Positions 20,851-27,231 of a stretch of DNA of 34,187 bases are shown piece by piece. The notes under the pieces are model-generated. The model saw only the letters and a list, made by a program, of their open reading frames with translations, had not been told where the DNA came from and ran no database searches. The stretch covers positions 1 to 34,187 of the forward strand of contig NZ_SMKY01000074.1 in NCBI RefSeq assembly GCF_004349235.1, in the 5' to 3' direction. Made by a program: the position numbers and the translations under genes. Position 1 is the first letter of the stretch, and each line of letters opens with the position of its first letter. Source of the DNA: Actinomadura darangshiensis (GTDB lineage: Bacteria > Actinomycetota > Actinomycetes > Streptosporangiales > Streptosporangiaceae).

Positions 20851-20863
20851 GTTCGCTCGGAAC
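20851..20863. promoter_or_regulatory. Dyad GTTCGCTCGGAAC upstream of clgR
   Basis: GTTC and GAAC arms with a 5-base spacer lie about 87 bases before the clgR start. ClgR sites contain a CGC/GCG dyad and this matches only in part, so autoregulation is a guess. Confidence 0.25.
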
Positions 20864-20875
20864 GTAACGCTGTAA

Positions 20876-22171
20876 TCAGCCCCGATCTTCCCGGTCTGCC
20901 CGAGCCTCCCCGCTCTCGCCCTCCACGTCAAGTCCGAGCAAACGGCGTCTCAGCAGCTCAAGGGCGTGCACGACGGTCATCCGCCGGATCACCGCGCGGA
21001 TCTCGGGCCCGGTCCCGGGCACGGGGAGTTTCGGACTGACCACCGTGTGCGAGCCTCCGGGTCCGGACAGGCCGATATAGACCGTTCCCACAGGGTGCCC
21101 GTCCTGCGCGTCGGGGCCGGCGACGCCCGTCACGGCGAGGCCGTACGTCGTGCCGAGCGCGTCCCGCACCCCGGCGGCCATCGCGGCGGCCACGTCCGGG
21201 TGGACGGCCCCGTGCTCGGCGAGAAGCTCCTCGGGGACGCCCAGCAGCCGCCGCTTCACGTCGGTCGCGTACGCCACCATCCCGCCCGCGAACGTGGCGG
21301 ACGCCCCCGGCGCCCCGCTCAGCTCGGCGCCGATGAGCCCGCCGGTGAGTGACTCCGCCGTGGCGACGGTCTCCGCGCGCTCGATGAGCGCCCGGTGCAC
21401 GACCCGCGCGAGCGACTCGTCCTCGGCCCCGTAGACGGCCGAGCCGAGCAGCTCCCGGACGCGCGCCTCGACGCCCGCCAAGCGGGCGGCCGCGTCGCGA
21501 CCGGCCACGGTGATGCGGATCTTCACCTCGGCGGGGTCGGGCAGGTAGGCGAGCCGCACCCCGTCCATCGCCTCGACCTCGGCGAGCCGGGTCGCGACGA
21601 CCGACTCCCACATCCGGGCGGTGCGCAGCGTCCGGCGCGCCACCGCGGGCAGCCCGGCGATCTCCGCCAGCTCCGGCAGGACGACCTCGTCCATGATCGT
21701 GCGCATCTCGAACGGGACGCCGGGCAGCGCGTAGGCGATCCCGCCGGGCAGCTCGACGCGCAGGCCGGGCGCCGAGCCCGCGGAGTTGGCCAGCACCCGG
21801 GCGCCCGCGGGGACGTCCGCCATGCGCAGCGCCATCGGCTGCAGCTCGCGGCCGGCCTTGGCGACCCGCTCGCGCAGCCGCCGCTCCAGCTCCGCGTCGC
21901 GGACGAGGGCGACGCCGGCCGCCTCGGCGAGCGCGTCGCGGGTCACGTCGTCGTAGGTGGGGCCGAGCCCGCCGGTGGTGATGACCGCGTCGGCCCGGTC
22001 GAGCGCGGACGTCACCGCGGCGACGATCACGTCCACCTCGTCGCCGACGACGACGCTGCGGGTGACCTCGACGCCGTGGTCGGCGAGGCGGCGCCCGAGC
22101 CACGCCGCGTTGCCGTTGACCGTGTCGCCGAGGAGGAGTTCGTCGCCGACGGTGAGAAGTTCGACCCGCAT
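20876..22171 (-). CDS. cinA: CinA: NMN deamidase / competence-damage protein
   Basis: A 431-aa CinA with both usual domains. The N-terminal molybdopterin-binding-like domain (residues 1 to about 170) has TVGDELLLGDTVNGNAAWLG and TTGGLGPTYDDVTRDALAEA. The C-terminal PncC domain (about 265-415) has TAESLTGGLIGAELS and GVAGPDAQDGHPVGTVYIGL. PncC converts nicotinamide mononucleotide to nicotinate mononucleotide in pyridine-nucleotide recycling. No ribosome site in the usual place is seen; TAGGTT lies 6 bases before the ATG and may be a leaderless -10. In Streptomyces I recall cinA directly after pgsA; here three plus-strand genes and a 483-base gap lie between them, so cinA needs its own promoter. 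Confidence 0.93.
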   Translation of the reverse strand: MRVELLTVGDELLLGDTVNGNAAWLGRRLADHGVEVTRSVVVGDEVDVIVAAVTSALDRADAVITTGGLGPTYDDVTRDALAEAAGVALVRDAELERRLRERVAKAGRELQPMALRMADVPAGARVLANSAGSAPGLRVELPGGIAYALPGVPFEMRTIMDEVVLPELAEIAGLPAVARRTLRTARMWESVVATRLAEVEAMDGVRLAYLPDPAEVKIRITVAGRDAAARLAGVEARVRELLGSAVYGAEDESLARVVHRALIERAETVATAESLTGGLIGAELSGAPGASATFAGGMVAYATDVKRRLLGVPEELLAEHGAVHPDVAAAMAAGVRDALGTTYGLAVTGVAGPDAQDGHPVGTVYIGLSGPGGSHTVVSPKLPVPGTGPEIRAVIRRMTVVHALELLRRRLLGLDVEGESGEARADREDRG

Positions 22172-22654
22172 CCCCCGAACCTACCGGGCGGGTCCGCGAC
22201 GGGCCCGGCGGACCGCGGGTTGCCCGGGAAAGGCGGCCGATTGAGGACGGCCCCCGTGCGGGCCGTTCGCACCGGTCCAATCCGCGTATTCCTTTTCCGT
22301 GGCCGCCGAAATGCGGCGGCCGTGCTTCGGCCGCCCCGCGCGGACCCCGTCCGACGCTCCGCGCGGGCGAGGCGGCGGCCCGGGCGCGGATCGACGCCGC
22401 GCGCCGCCGCCGGCCGGCCGAACAGCGCGGAGAAGCGCAGGTCACATTGTGAGTCAAAACTCATTCCGCCGATTCGTGCGCACGGACGGGAACAGGGATA
22501 ATCACTTAACGCAGCACCCGCTGGAACGGGGCCGCGGGACACGACCGGGGTGGGCGTGCTCCCGCGGCCCGCTCCCGCTCCAAGCTGACGAATCGGTGTC
22601 AGGTACCGCCCGGATCCCTGGTCACCGCCGGGACCGGTCCGTAACGTCCGTCGC
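22172..22654. other. 483-base gap between cinA and the MOSC gene, with hairpins
   Basis: No convincing gene is seen. The gap holds two mutually exclusive stem-loops: 22301-22308 with 22314-22321, and 22315-22322 with 22328-22335. A TGAGT-CAAA-ACTCA dyad lies at 22450-22463. An 11-bp-stem hairpin (22529-22539 with 22560-22570) lies 85 bases before the MOSC start, downstream of a GATAAT at 22497-22502. A small RNA or attenuator is possible but unproven. Upstream of the MOSC ATG, TAACGT (22642-22647) ends 7 bases before it, suggesting a leaderless start. Confidence 0.5.
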
Positions 22655-23455
22655 ATGATCACCGTCGTCGCGGGGCTGAACGTCTTCCCGATCAAGAGCG
22701 CGGGGGCCGTCCCGCTGACCAAGGCCGAACTCACGCCGAACGGGCTCCGGCACGACCGGGAGTTCATGCTCGTCCGCCCGGATGGCCGCCACCTGTCGCA
22801 GCGGGAGATCCCCGAACTCGCGCTGCTGCGACCGGACTTCGACGGCGTGAAGCTCACCGTCCACACGACGCTCGCGGCGTCGCCCCTCGTGCTGGAGGCG
22901 GTGGACGGCCCGGCCCTCGACGTGACCGTGCACCACCGTCCCTGCCAGGGCATCGACCAGGGCGACGAGGCCGCCGAGTGGTTCTCGGACGTCCTCGGGC
23001 GCCCCTGCCGCCTCGTCCGCTTCACCGGGACGCGTCCCACCAAGCGCGGCGGCGGGACGCTGACCTACGCCGACGGATACCCCGTCTCGGTGCTGTCCGC
23101 CGAGTCGCTGGACGATCTGAACCGGCGGGTGGACGTCCGACTTCCGATGGCCCGTTTCCGTCCCAACATCGTCCTGCGCGGCCTCGGCCCCTACGGCGAG
23201 GACACCGTCACCCGGCTGCGCGGCGACCGGGTGGAGATCGAGCTCATCAAGCCGTGCGGCCGCTGCGTCATCATCAACACCGACCAGGTCACGGCCGGCC
23301 GCTCCCCCGAACCGCTCCGCGCCCTCGCCCGCTACCGCACCGGGCGCTGGGCGGGCGACCGCGAGATCATGTTCGGCCGCCTCGGCGTCCCCCGCTTCCT
23401 CGGGACGCTGCGCGTCGGCGCGGAACTGACCGCCTCCTCATCGCTTGGCGATTGA
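22655..23455 (+). CDS. MOSC domain-containing protein (YcbX/mARC-like)
   Basis: A 266-aa protein with an N-terminal beta-barrel (ITVVAGLNVFPIKSAG) and a C-terminal MOSC domain. MOSC proteins of the YcbX/mARC group bind molybdenum cofactor and reduce N-hydroxylated compounds. The conserved RFRPNIVL is at residues 168-175, and KPCGRC puts C201 and C204 in place; in mARC-type proteins the cysteine of this motif is the molybdenum ligand. There is no C-terminal ferredoxin domain, so an external electron donor is needed. No ribosome site is seen before ATG 22655; TAACGT at 22642-22647 fits a leaderless mRNA. Its stop lies inside the promoter region of the next gene. Reaction is inferred from the family. 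Confidence 0.88.
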   Translation: MITVVAGLNVFPIKSAGAVPLTKAELTPNGLRHDREFMLVRPDGRHLSQREIPELALLRPDFDGVKLTVHTTLAASPLVLEAVDGPALDVTVHHRPCQGIDQGDEAAEWFSDVLGRPCRLVRFTGTRPTKRGGGTLTYADGYPVSVLSAESLDDLNRRVDVRLPMARFRPNIVLRGLGPYGEDTVTRLRGDRVEIELIKPCGRCVIINTDQVTAGRSPEPLRALARYRTGRWAGDREIMFGRLGVPRFLGTLRVGAELTASSSLGD

Positions 23456-23473
23456 CAGCGATCGCTATACGAT
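23445..23473 (+). promoter_or_regulatory. Leaderless promoter with internal palindrome
   Basis: TTGGCG (23445-23450) and TACGAT (23468-23473) are 17 bases apart, and the GTG start at 23481 is 7 bases after the -10, where transcription should begin. No ribosome site precedes the GTG. AGCGATCGCT (23457-23466), a perfect 10-bp palindrome, fills the spacer and looks like an operator. A TTGACA at 23452 is too close to be the -35. Confidence 0.55.
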
Positions 23474-23480
23474 TGGCGGC

Positions 23481-23804
23481 GTGGACGAACCGATCGACCG
23501 TGCCCGGGTGCAGGCGGGCCTGCGGCTCATCGCGCGCGGGCTGGAGGAGCTGGCCGCGGCCCTCGACGGCCCGGACGAGCCCGGGGAGCTGGAGCGGACG
23601 GCCCGCGTCATCCGCGACTGGGGCGACCGGGGGCTCCGCAAGAACGAGGCGTCCGCCCTGTTCAGGCGGCACGGCTTCGCGCCGCAGACGACCGGCGGCT
23701 GGACGCGCGGCGACTGGATCGACATAGGCGACGACGGGCTGCGCTACCTGACTGCCAAGTCCCGCGAATGGCTGGCCGGACACGACGAAGGGGAGGAACC
23801 GTGA
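23481..23804 (+). CDS. Hypothetical protein, 107 aa
   Basis: I do not recognise a family. The protein is soluble. Its N-terminal half is a long charged helix region (RARVQAGLRLIARGLEEL, then acidic GPDEPGELERTARVIRDW). The C-terminal half, GLRKNEASALFRRHGFAPQ then GGWTRGDWIDIGDDGLRYLT, could be a small winged-helix or beta-containing fold. GTG at 23481 fits the promoter and leaderless start just upstream; starting earlier would read through the promoter. Its stop overlaps the GTG of the thioesterase gene (GTGA), so the two are translated together and probably act in one process. Coding potential is supported by the coupled layout and GC-rich third positions. Confidence 0.75.
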   Translation: MDEPIDRARVQAGLRLIARGLEELAAALDGPDEPGELERTARVIRDWGDRGLRKNEASALFRRHGFAPQTTGGWTRGDWIDIGDDGLRYLTAKSREWLAGHDEGEEP

Positions 23805-24223
23805 CGGAGACCTTCACAGTGCGGATCACCGTCCGCGGCTACGAACTGGACACCCAGGGCCACCTCAACGGCGCCGTCTACCACCAGTACGGCGACCACG
23901 CCCGCTGGGAGTGCCTGCGCGCCGCCGGCATCTCCGTGGACGAGCTGATCGCCACCGGCGTCGGGCCCGTCACCCTGGAGAACACCATCCGCTACCACCG
24001 CGAGCTGCACGCGGGCGACGACGTCGACATCACGTGCGCGTTCGACTGGGGCGAAGGCAAGACCTTCCGGATGCGGCAGGAGCTGCGGCGGGCGGACGGC
24101 GCCCTGGCCGCCGAGATCACCAGCCTCGGCGGGCTCATGGACCTGGCGGAGCGGCGGCTCGTCCCCGACCCGGGCGCGCACTGGCGCGCCCTCGCGCAGA
24201 CACCCGGACTGCTCGGGCTCTGA
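23801..24223 (+). CDS. Hot-dog fold acyl-CoA thioesterase (4HBT family)
   Basis: A 140-aa single hot-dog domain of the 4-hydroxybenzoyl-CoA thioesterase type. The active-site pattern YELDTQGHLNGAVYHQYGDHARWE matches the family form (ELDxxGHVNNAVYxxYxExAR), with D17 as the likely catalytic acid. It should hydrolyse an acyl- or aryl-CoA; the substrate is unknown. GTG at 23801 is chosen because GGGGAGG lies just before it and it overlaps the previous stop by 4 bases (GTGA). It ends 9 bases from the convergent pgsA stop with no room for a terminator, so transcript ends of the two strands probably overlap. Confidence 0.87.
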   Translation: MTETFTVRITVRGYELDTQGHLNGAVYHQYGDHARWECLRAAGISVDELIATGVGPVTLENTIRYHRELHAGDDVDITCAFDWGEGKTFRMRQELRRADGALAAEITSLGGLMDLAERRLVPDPGAHWRALAQTPGLLGL

Positions 24224-24232
24224 GGCGCCCCG

Positions 24233-24826
24233 TCAGGACGCGTCGCCGGCGGTGCGGCGCCCGCGCCACGCCCGGACGACGTAGTCGGCGCCGGTCACGA
24301 CGGTGACGACGAGGGCGGCGCCCATCGTGGCCCAGCGCAGGTAGTCCAGCGGCCCGGGCAGGATGTAGAAGCCGATGGCGAAGACCTGGAGCATCGTCTT
24401 CAGCTTGCCGCCCTTGCTCGCCGCGATCACGCCGCGGCGGATGAGGGCGAACCGCATCACCGTGATGCCGATCTCGCGCACCATGATCGCGGCCGTCACC
24501 CACCACCACAGCTCCCCCATGACCGACAGGCAGACCAGCGCGGCGCCGGTCAGCGCCTTGTCGGCGATCGGGTCGGCGATCTTGCCGAAGTCGGTGACCA
24601 GCCCGCGGGCGCGGGCGATGTCGCCGTCGATCTTGTCGGTGATCGAGGCGACCGCGAACACGGCGAACGCGGCGAGCCGCCAGCCGGTGCCGTCCAGGAA
24701 GAACAGCCAGACGAAGACGGGCACCAGCGCGATCCGGGCGAGCGTCAGCGCGTTGGCGATGTTCCAGACGCCGGCCGGCGGCGGCTCCTGCGAGCCCGCG
24801 ACCGGATCGGGAGTGCCCGCGATCAT
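24233..24826 (-). CDS. pgsA: CDP-diacylglycerol-glycerol-3-phosphate 3-phosphatidyltransferase
   Basis: A 197-aa membrane enzyme making phosphatidylglycerol phosphate from CDP-diacylglycerol and glycerol-3-phosphate. The complete CDP-alcohol phosphotransferase motif is present: D64, D67-G68, A71-R72, G81, D85 and D89 (in TDKIDGDIARARG, then DFGKIADPIADK). Four to five membrane segments are visible. The start ATG overlaps the rimO stop (ATGA), so it is translated with rimO. The gene pair rimO-pgsA is standard in this actinobacterial region. The PgsA role is inferred from context, since related family members make other phospholipids. Confidence 0.9.
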   Translation of the reverse strand: MIAGTPDPVAGSQEPPPAGVWNIANALTLARIALVPVFVWLFFLDGTGWRLAAFAVFAVASITDKIDGDIARARGLVTDFGKIADPIADKALTGAALVCLSVMGELWWWVTAAIMVREIGITVMRFALIRRGVIAASKGGKLKTMLQVFAIGFYILPGPLDYLRWATMGAALVVTVVTGADYVVRAWRGRRTAGDAS

Positions 24827-26244
24827 GACATGTCCGCGCTCAGGTCCACCCCGTCGCTGTCCACGACCCGGGCCGCGACGATGTCGCCGAGGGCGAGGCC
24901 CTCCCCGCGGACGAGGACCGTCCCGTCCACCTCGGGCGCCTGGTGCTCGGCGCGGCCCTCGAAGCCGCCGTCCTCGCCCTTGTCCTCCAGCAGCACGCGG
25001 ACCCGCGTGCCGACGCGGTCCTCGGCGCGCTGCGCGGTCAGCTCCTCGGCGAGGCTCGACAGCTCCTCGACGCGGGCGGCGACCTCGGCGGGGTCGAGCT
25101 TGCCGTCCAGATTCGCGGCCTCGGTGCCGTCCTCGTCGGAGTAGCCGAACACGCCGACCGCGTCGAGCCTGGCCGCCGACAGGAACCGCACCAGCTCCTC
25201 GACATCGTCCTCGGTCTCGCCGGGGAAGCCGACGATGAAGTTGGAGCGGACGCCCGCCTCCGGCGCCAGCGCGCGGATCTGGTCCAGCAGCCCGAGGAAC
25301 CGCTCCCGGTCGCCGAACCTGCGCATCGAGCGCAGCACCGGGCCGCTCGCGTGCTGGAACGACATGTCGAAGTAGGGCGCGACGCCGGGCGTGCCGCAGA
25401 TCGCCTCGATGAGCCCCGGACGCGTCTCCGCCGGCTGCAGGTAGCTGACCCGGACGCGCTCGATCCCGTCCACCGCGGCGAGGTCCGGCAGCAGCTTCTC
25501 CAGCGCGCGCAGGTCACCGAGGTCCTTGCCGTAGGACGTGGAGTTCTCGCTGACGAGGACCAGCTCGCGGGCGCCGTGCCCGGCCAGCCAGCGCGCCTCC
25601 TCCAGCACCTCCGCCGGCGGACGCGACACGTACGCGCCGCGGAACGCCGGGATCGCGCAGAACGTGCAGCGGCGGTCGCAGCCGGACGCCAGCTTCAGCG
25701 GCGCGACCGGGCCGCCGCCGAGGCGCCGCCGCAGCACCCGCGGGCCGGACGCGGGAGCGACCCCGTCCGGCAGGTCGTCCTGCCCGCCGTGCCCGGGAAC
25801 CGCCACCCGGGAGGCGGCGCGCTCGACCGGGCTGATCGGCAGGAGCGTGCGGCGGTCGCGCGGAGTGTGCGCGTCGTGCGCGCGTCCCGCCACGACGTCG
25901 TCGAGCCGCTCGCCGATCGCGGTGTAGTCGTCGAAGCCGATCACCGCGTCGGCCTCGGGAAGCGCCTCCGCCAGCTCCCGGCCGTACCGCTCGGCCATGC
26001 AGCCCGCCGCCACGACCTTGGCGCCGGAATCGTGCGCGGCCAGCAGCGTGTCGATCGAGTCCTTCTTCGCGGCCTCGATGAACCCGCAGGTGTTGACGAC
26101 CACCACGTCGGCGCCGTCGGCGCCGTCGGCGCCGTCGGCCAGGTCCCAGCCCGCGTCCTCGATGCGCGCGGCGAGCTCTTCGGAATCGACCTCGTTGCGG
26201 GCGCAGCCGAGCGTGATGAGCGAGACCTTGCGGCGAGTGGACAT
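24823..26244 (-). CDS. rimO: RimO: ribosomal protein S12 methylthiotransferase
   Basis: A 473-aa radical-SAM methylthiotransferase that modifies an aspartate of ribosomal protein S12. The N-terminal UPF0004 domain has cysteines C14 (TLGCARN), C53 (NTCGFI) and C82 (AAGCMAE) for one iron-sulfur cluster. The radical-SAM motif C189-x3-C193-x2-C196 (SGCDRRCTFC) holds the other. A TRAM domain ends the protein. Residues 38-46 are three repeats of Gly-Ala-Asp, from a 9-bp tandem repeat. ATG at 26244 gives MSTRRKVSLITLGC, the family opening; the open frame extends further upstream but across the rodZ-like gene. AGGGG lies unusually close (1 base) to the ATG. Confidence 0.93.
   Translation of the reverse strand: MSTRRKVSLITLGCARNEVDSEELAARIEDAGWDLADGADGADGADVVVVNTCGFIEAAKKDSIDTLLAAHDSGAKVVAAGCMAERYGRELAEALPEADAVIGFDDYTAIGERLDDVVAGRAHDAHTPRDRRTLLPISPVERAASRVAVPGHGGQDDLPDGVAPASGPRVLRRRLGGGPVAPLKLASGCDRRCTFCAIPAFRGAYVSRPPAEVLEEARWLAGHGARELVLVSENSTSYGKDLGDLRALEKLLPDLAAVDGIERVRVSYLQPAETRPGLIEAICGTPGVAPYFDMSFQHASGPVLRSMRRFGDRERFLGLLDQIRALAPEAGVRSNFIVGFPGETEDDVEELVRFLSAARLDAVGVFGYSDEDGTEAANLDGKLDPAEVAARVEELSSLAEELTAQRAEDRVGTRVRVLLEDKGEDGGFEGRAEHQAPEVDGTVLVRGEGLALGDIVAARVVDSDGVDLSADMS
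26107..26139. repeat. 9-bp tandem repeat inside rimO
   Basis: GTCGGCGCC is repeated three times in perfect form, followed by GTCGGC. It encodes (Gly-Ala-Asp)3 on the minus strand just before the VVVVNTCGFI strand. Being a multiple of three, changes in copy number would keep the frame. Confidence 0.9.
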
Positions 26245-26333
26245 GCCCCTAAAGGTAATGGGCGCGGCCCCCTGGCAGCACCAGCGGCCCCATTCAGGCG
26301 GGTCGTCGCGGGAGGACGGCCCCGCGCCCCCGG

Positions 26334-27089
26334 CTACGCAGGTTCGGGGTCGTTGCGGTCGAAGCTCAGCCGCTGCACGCCCTTGCCCTTGCCGGGCGAG
26401 CCCAGGTCCTTGCCGTTGACGATCAGATTGACGCTGCCGCCGACGCCGATCACCAGCTTGACCTTCTTCTTGGCGGTGAAGTCCTTCTGGTCGCCCTCGC
26501 GCAGCATGCCGCTGAACAGCGACTTGCCCTTGTCGCCGCGGACGTTCAGCCACGTCGTCCGCTTCGCCTCGACCCGCACCTCGACCTTGGTGCGCGGAGC
26601 CTCCGCCACCGGGCTGTTCTGCTGCGCCGGAGCGGACGCGCCGGGCGTCGGAGTCGGCGGCGGGGGCGTCCCGGCGACCTGCTGCGCCGTGCGCCGCTCG
26701 CCGCCGCCGTCGTGCCCGACCACCTGGACGACCCCGTAGATGACGACCAGGGCGAGGGCGAGCGCCATCGCGGCGCTCCAGTTCGGCGACCTGCGCTCGC
26801 GGAACGCGACGGGCTGCTCGGGCTCGAACGCCGAGATCGCCGACACCGGCTGCGGGGCGCCGCCGTGCGCCGCGTCGAAGTCGGCGACGAGCGGTTCCGG
26901 ATCGATGCCGATGACCCGCGAGATGCTGCGGATGTGGCCGCGGGCGTAGAAGTTGCCGCCGCACGTGGAGAAGTCGTCGGCCTCCATGCCGCGGATCACG
27001 GTCTCGCGTATCCGCGTCTGGAGACTCACCTGTGTCACCGAGAGACCGGCCCGCTGACGCTCCTCCGTCAAGGTCTCACCGATGCTCAC
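26334..27089 (-). CDS. RodZ-like helix-turn-helix membrane protein (DUF4115)
   Basis: A 251-aa protein built like RodZ: a cytoplasmic HTH_25 domain (residues 1 to about 70; GETLTEERQRAGLSVTQVS), one membrane segment (about 104-124), a Pro/Thr-rich stretch (PPPPTPTPGA) and an extracytoplasmic DUF4115 domain (from about 165). RodZ links MreB to the cell-wall elongation machine; actinomycete homologues at this site are less well studied. GTG at 27089 has AGAGGAGG 6 bases upstream, and that site forms part of a CTCCTC/GAGGAG dyad. The gene sits between ftsK and rimO on the same strand, with gaps of 142 and 89 bases. Confidence 0.88.
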   Translation of the reverse strand: MSIGETLTEERQRAGLSVTQVSLQTRIRETVIRGMEADDFSTCGGNFYARGHIRSISRVIGIDPEPLVADFDAAHGGAPQPVSAISAFEPEQPVAFRERRSPNWSAAMALALALVVIYGVVQVVGHDGGGERRTAQQVAGTPPPPTPTPGASAPAQQNSPVAEAPRTKVEVRVEAKRTTWLNVRGDKGKSLFSGMLREGDQKDFTAKKKVKLVIGVGGSVNLIVNGKDLGSPGKGKGVQRLSFDRNDPEPA

Positions 27090-27231
27090 GCCGGGCCTCC
27101 TCTGAGGAGCTCATGGCCATTCCGCAGGACTGCGCGACCAGTCTAGGAACGGCCTGCCCACTCGGCGACTGCCAACACGTTCGAAACAGGGCAAGATTTC
27201 GCATCATTCCGCAATGCCCGTCCCCGCGCGG

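Noticed and set aside
22299..22658. 119-codon open frame in the cinA-MOSC gap
   Set aside because: Composition is random-looking (Arg/Pro/Gly), it runs through hairpins and into the MOSC start, and it has no ribosome site or family likeness.
26245..26333. GGGCGCGG and CCGCGCCC repeat between rodZ-like and rimO
   Set aside because: The 8-bp arms are about 60 bases apart and purely GC, which is expected by chance here; no strong terminator is supported.
26245..26964. Extension of the rimO frame upstream of 26244
   Set aside because: It would overlap the rodZ-like gene on the same strand with Arg/Gly-rich text. The family start MSTRRKVSLITLGC is at 26244.
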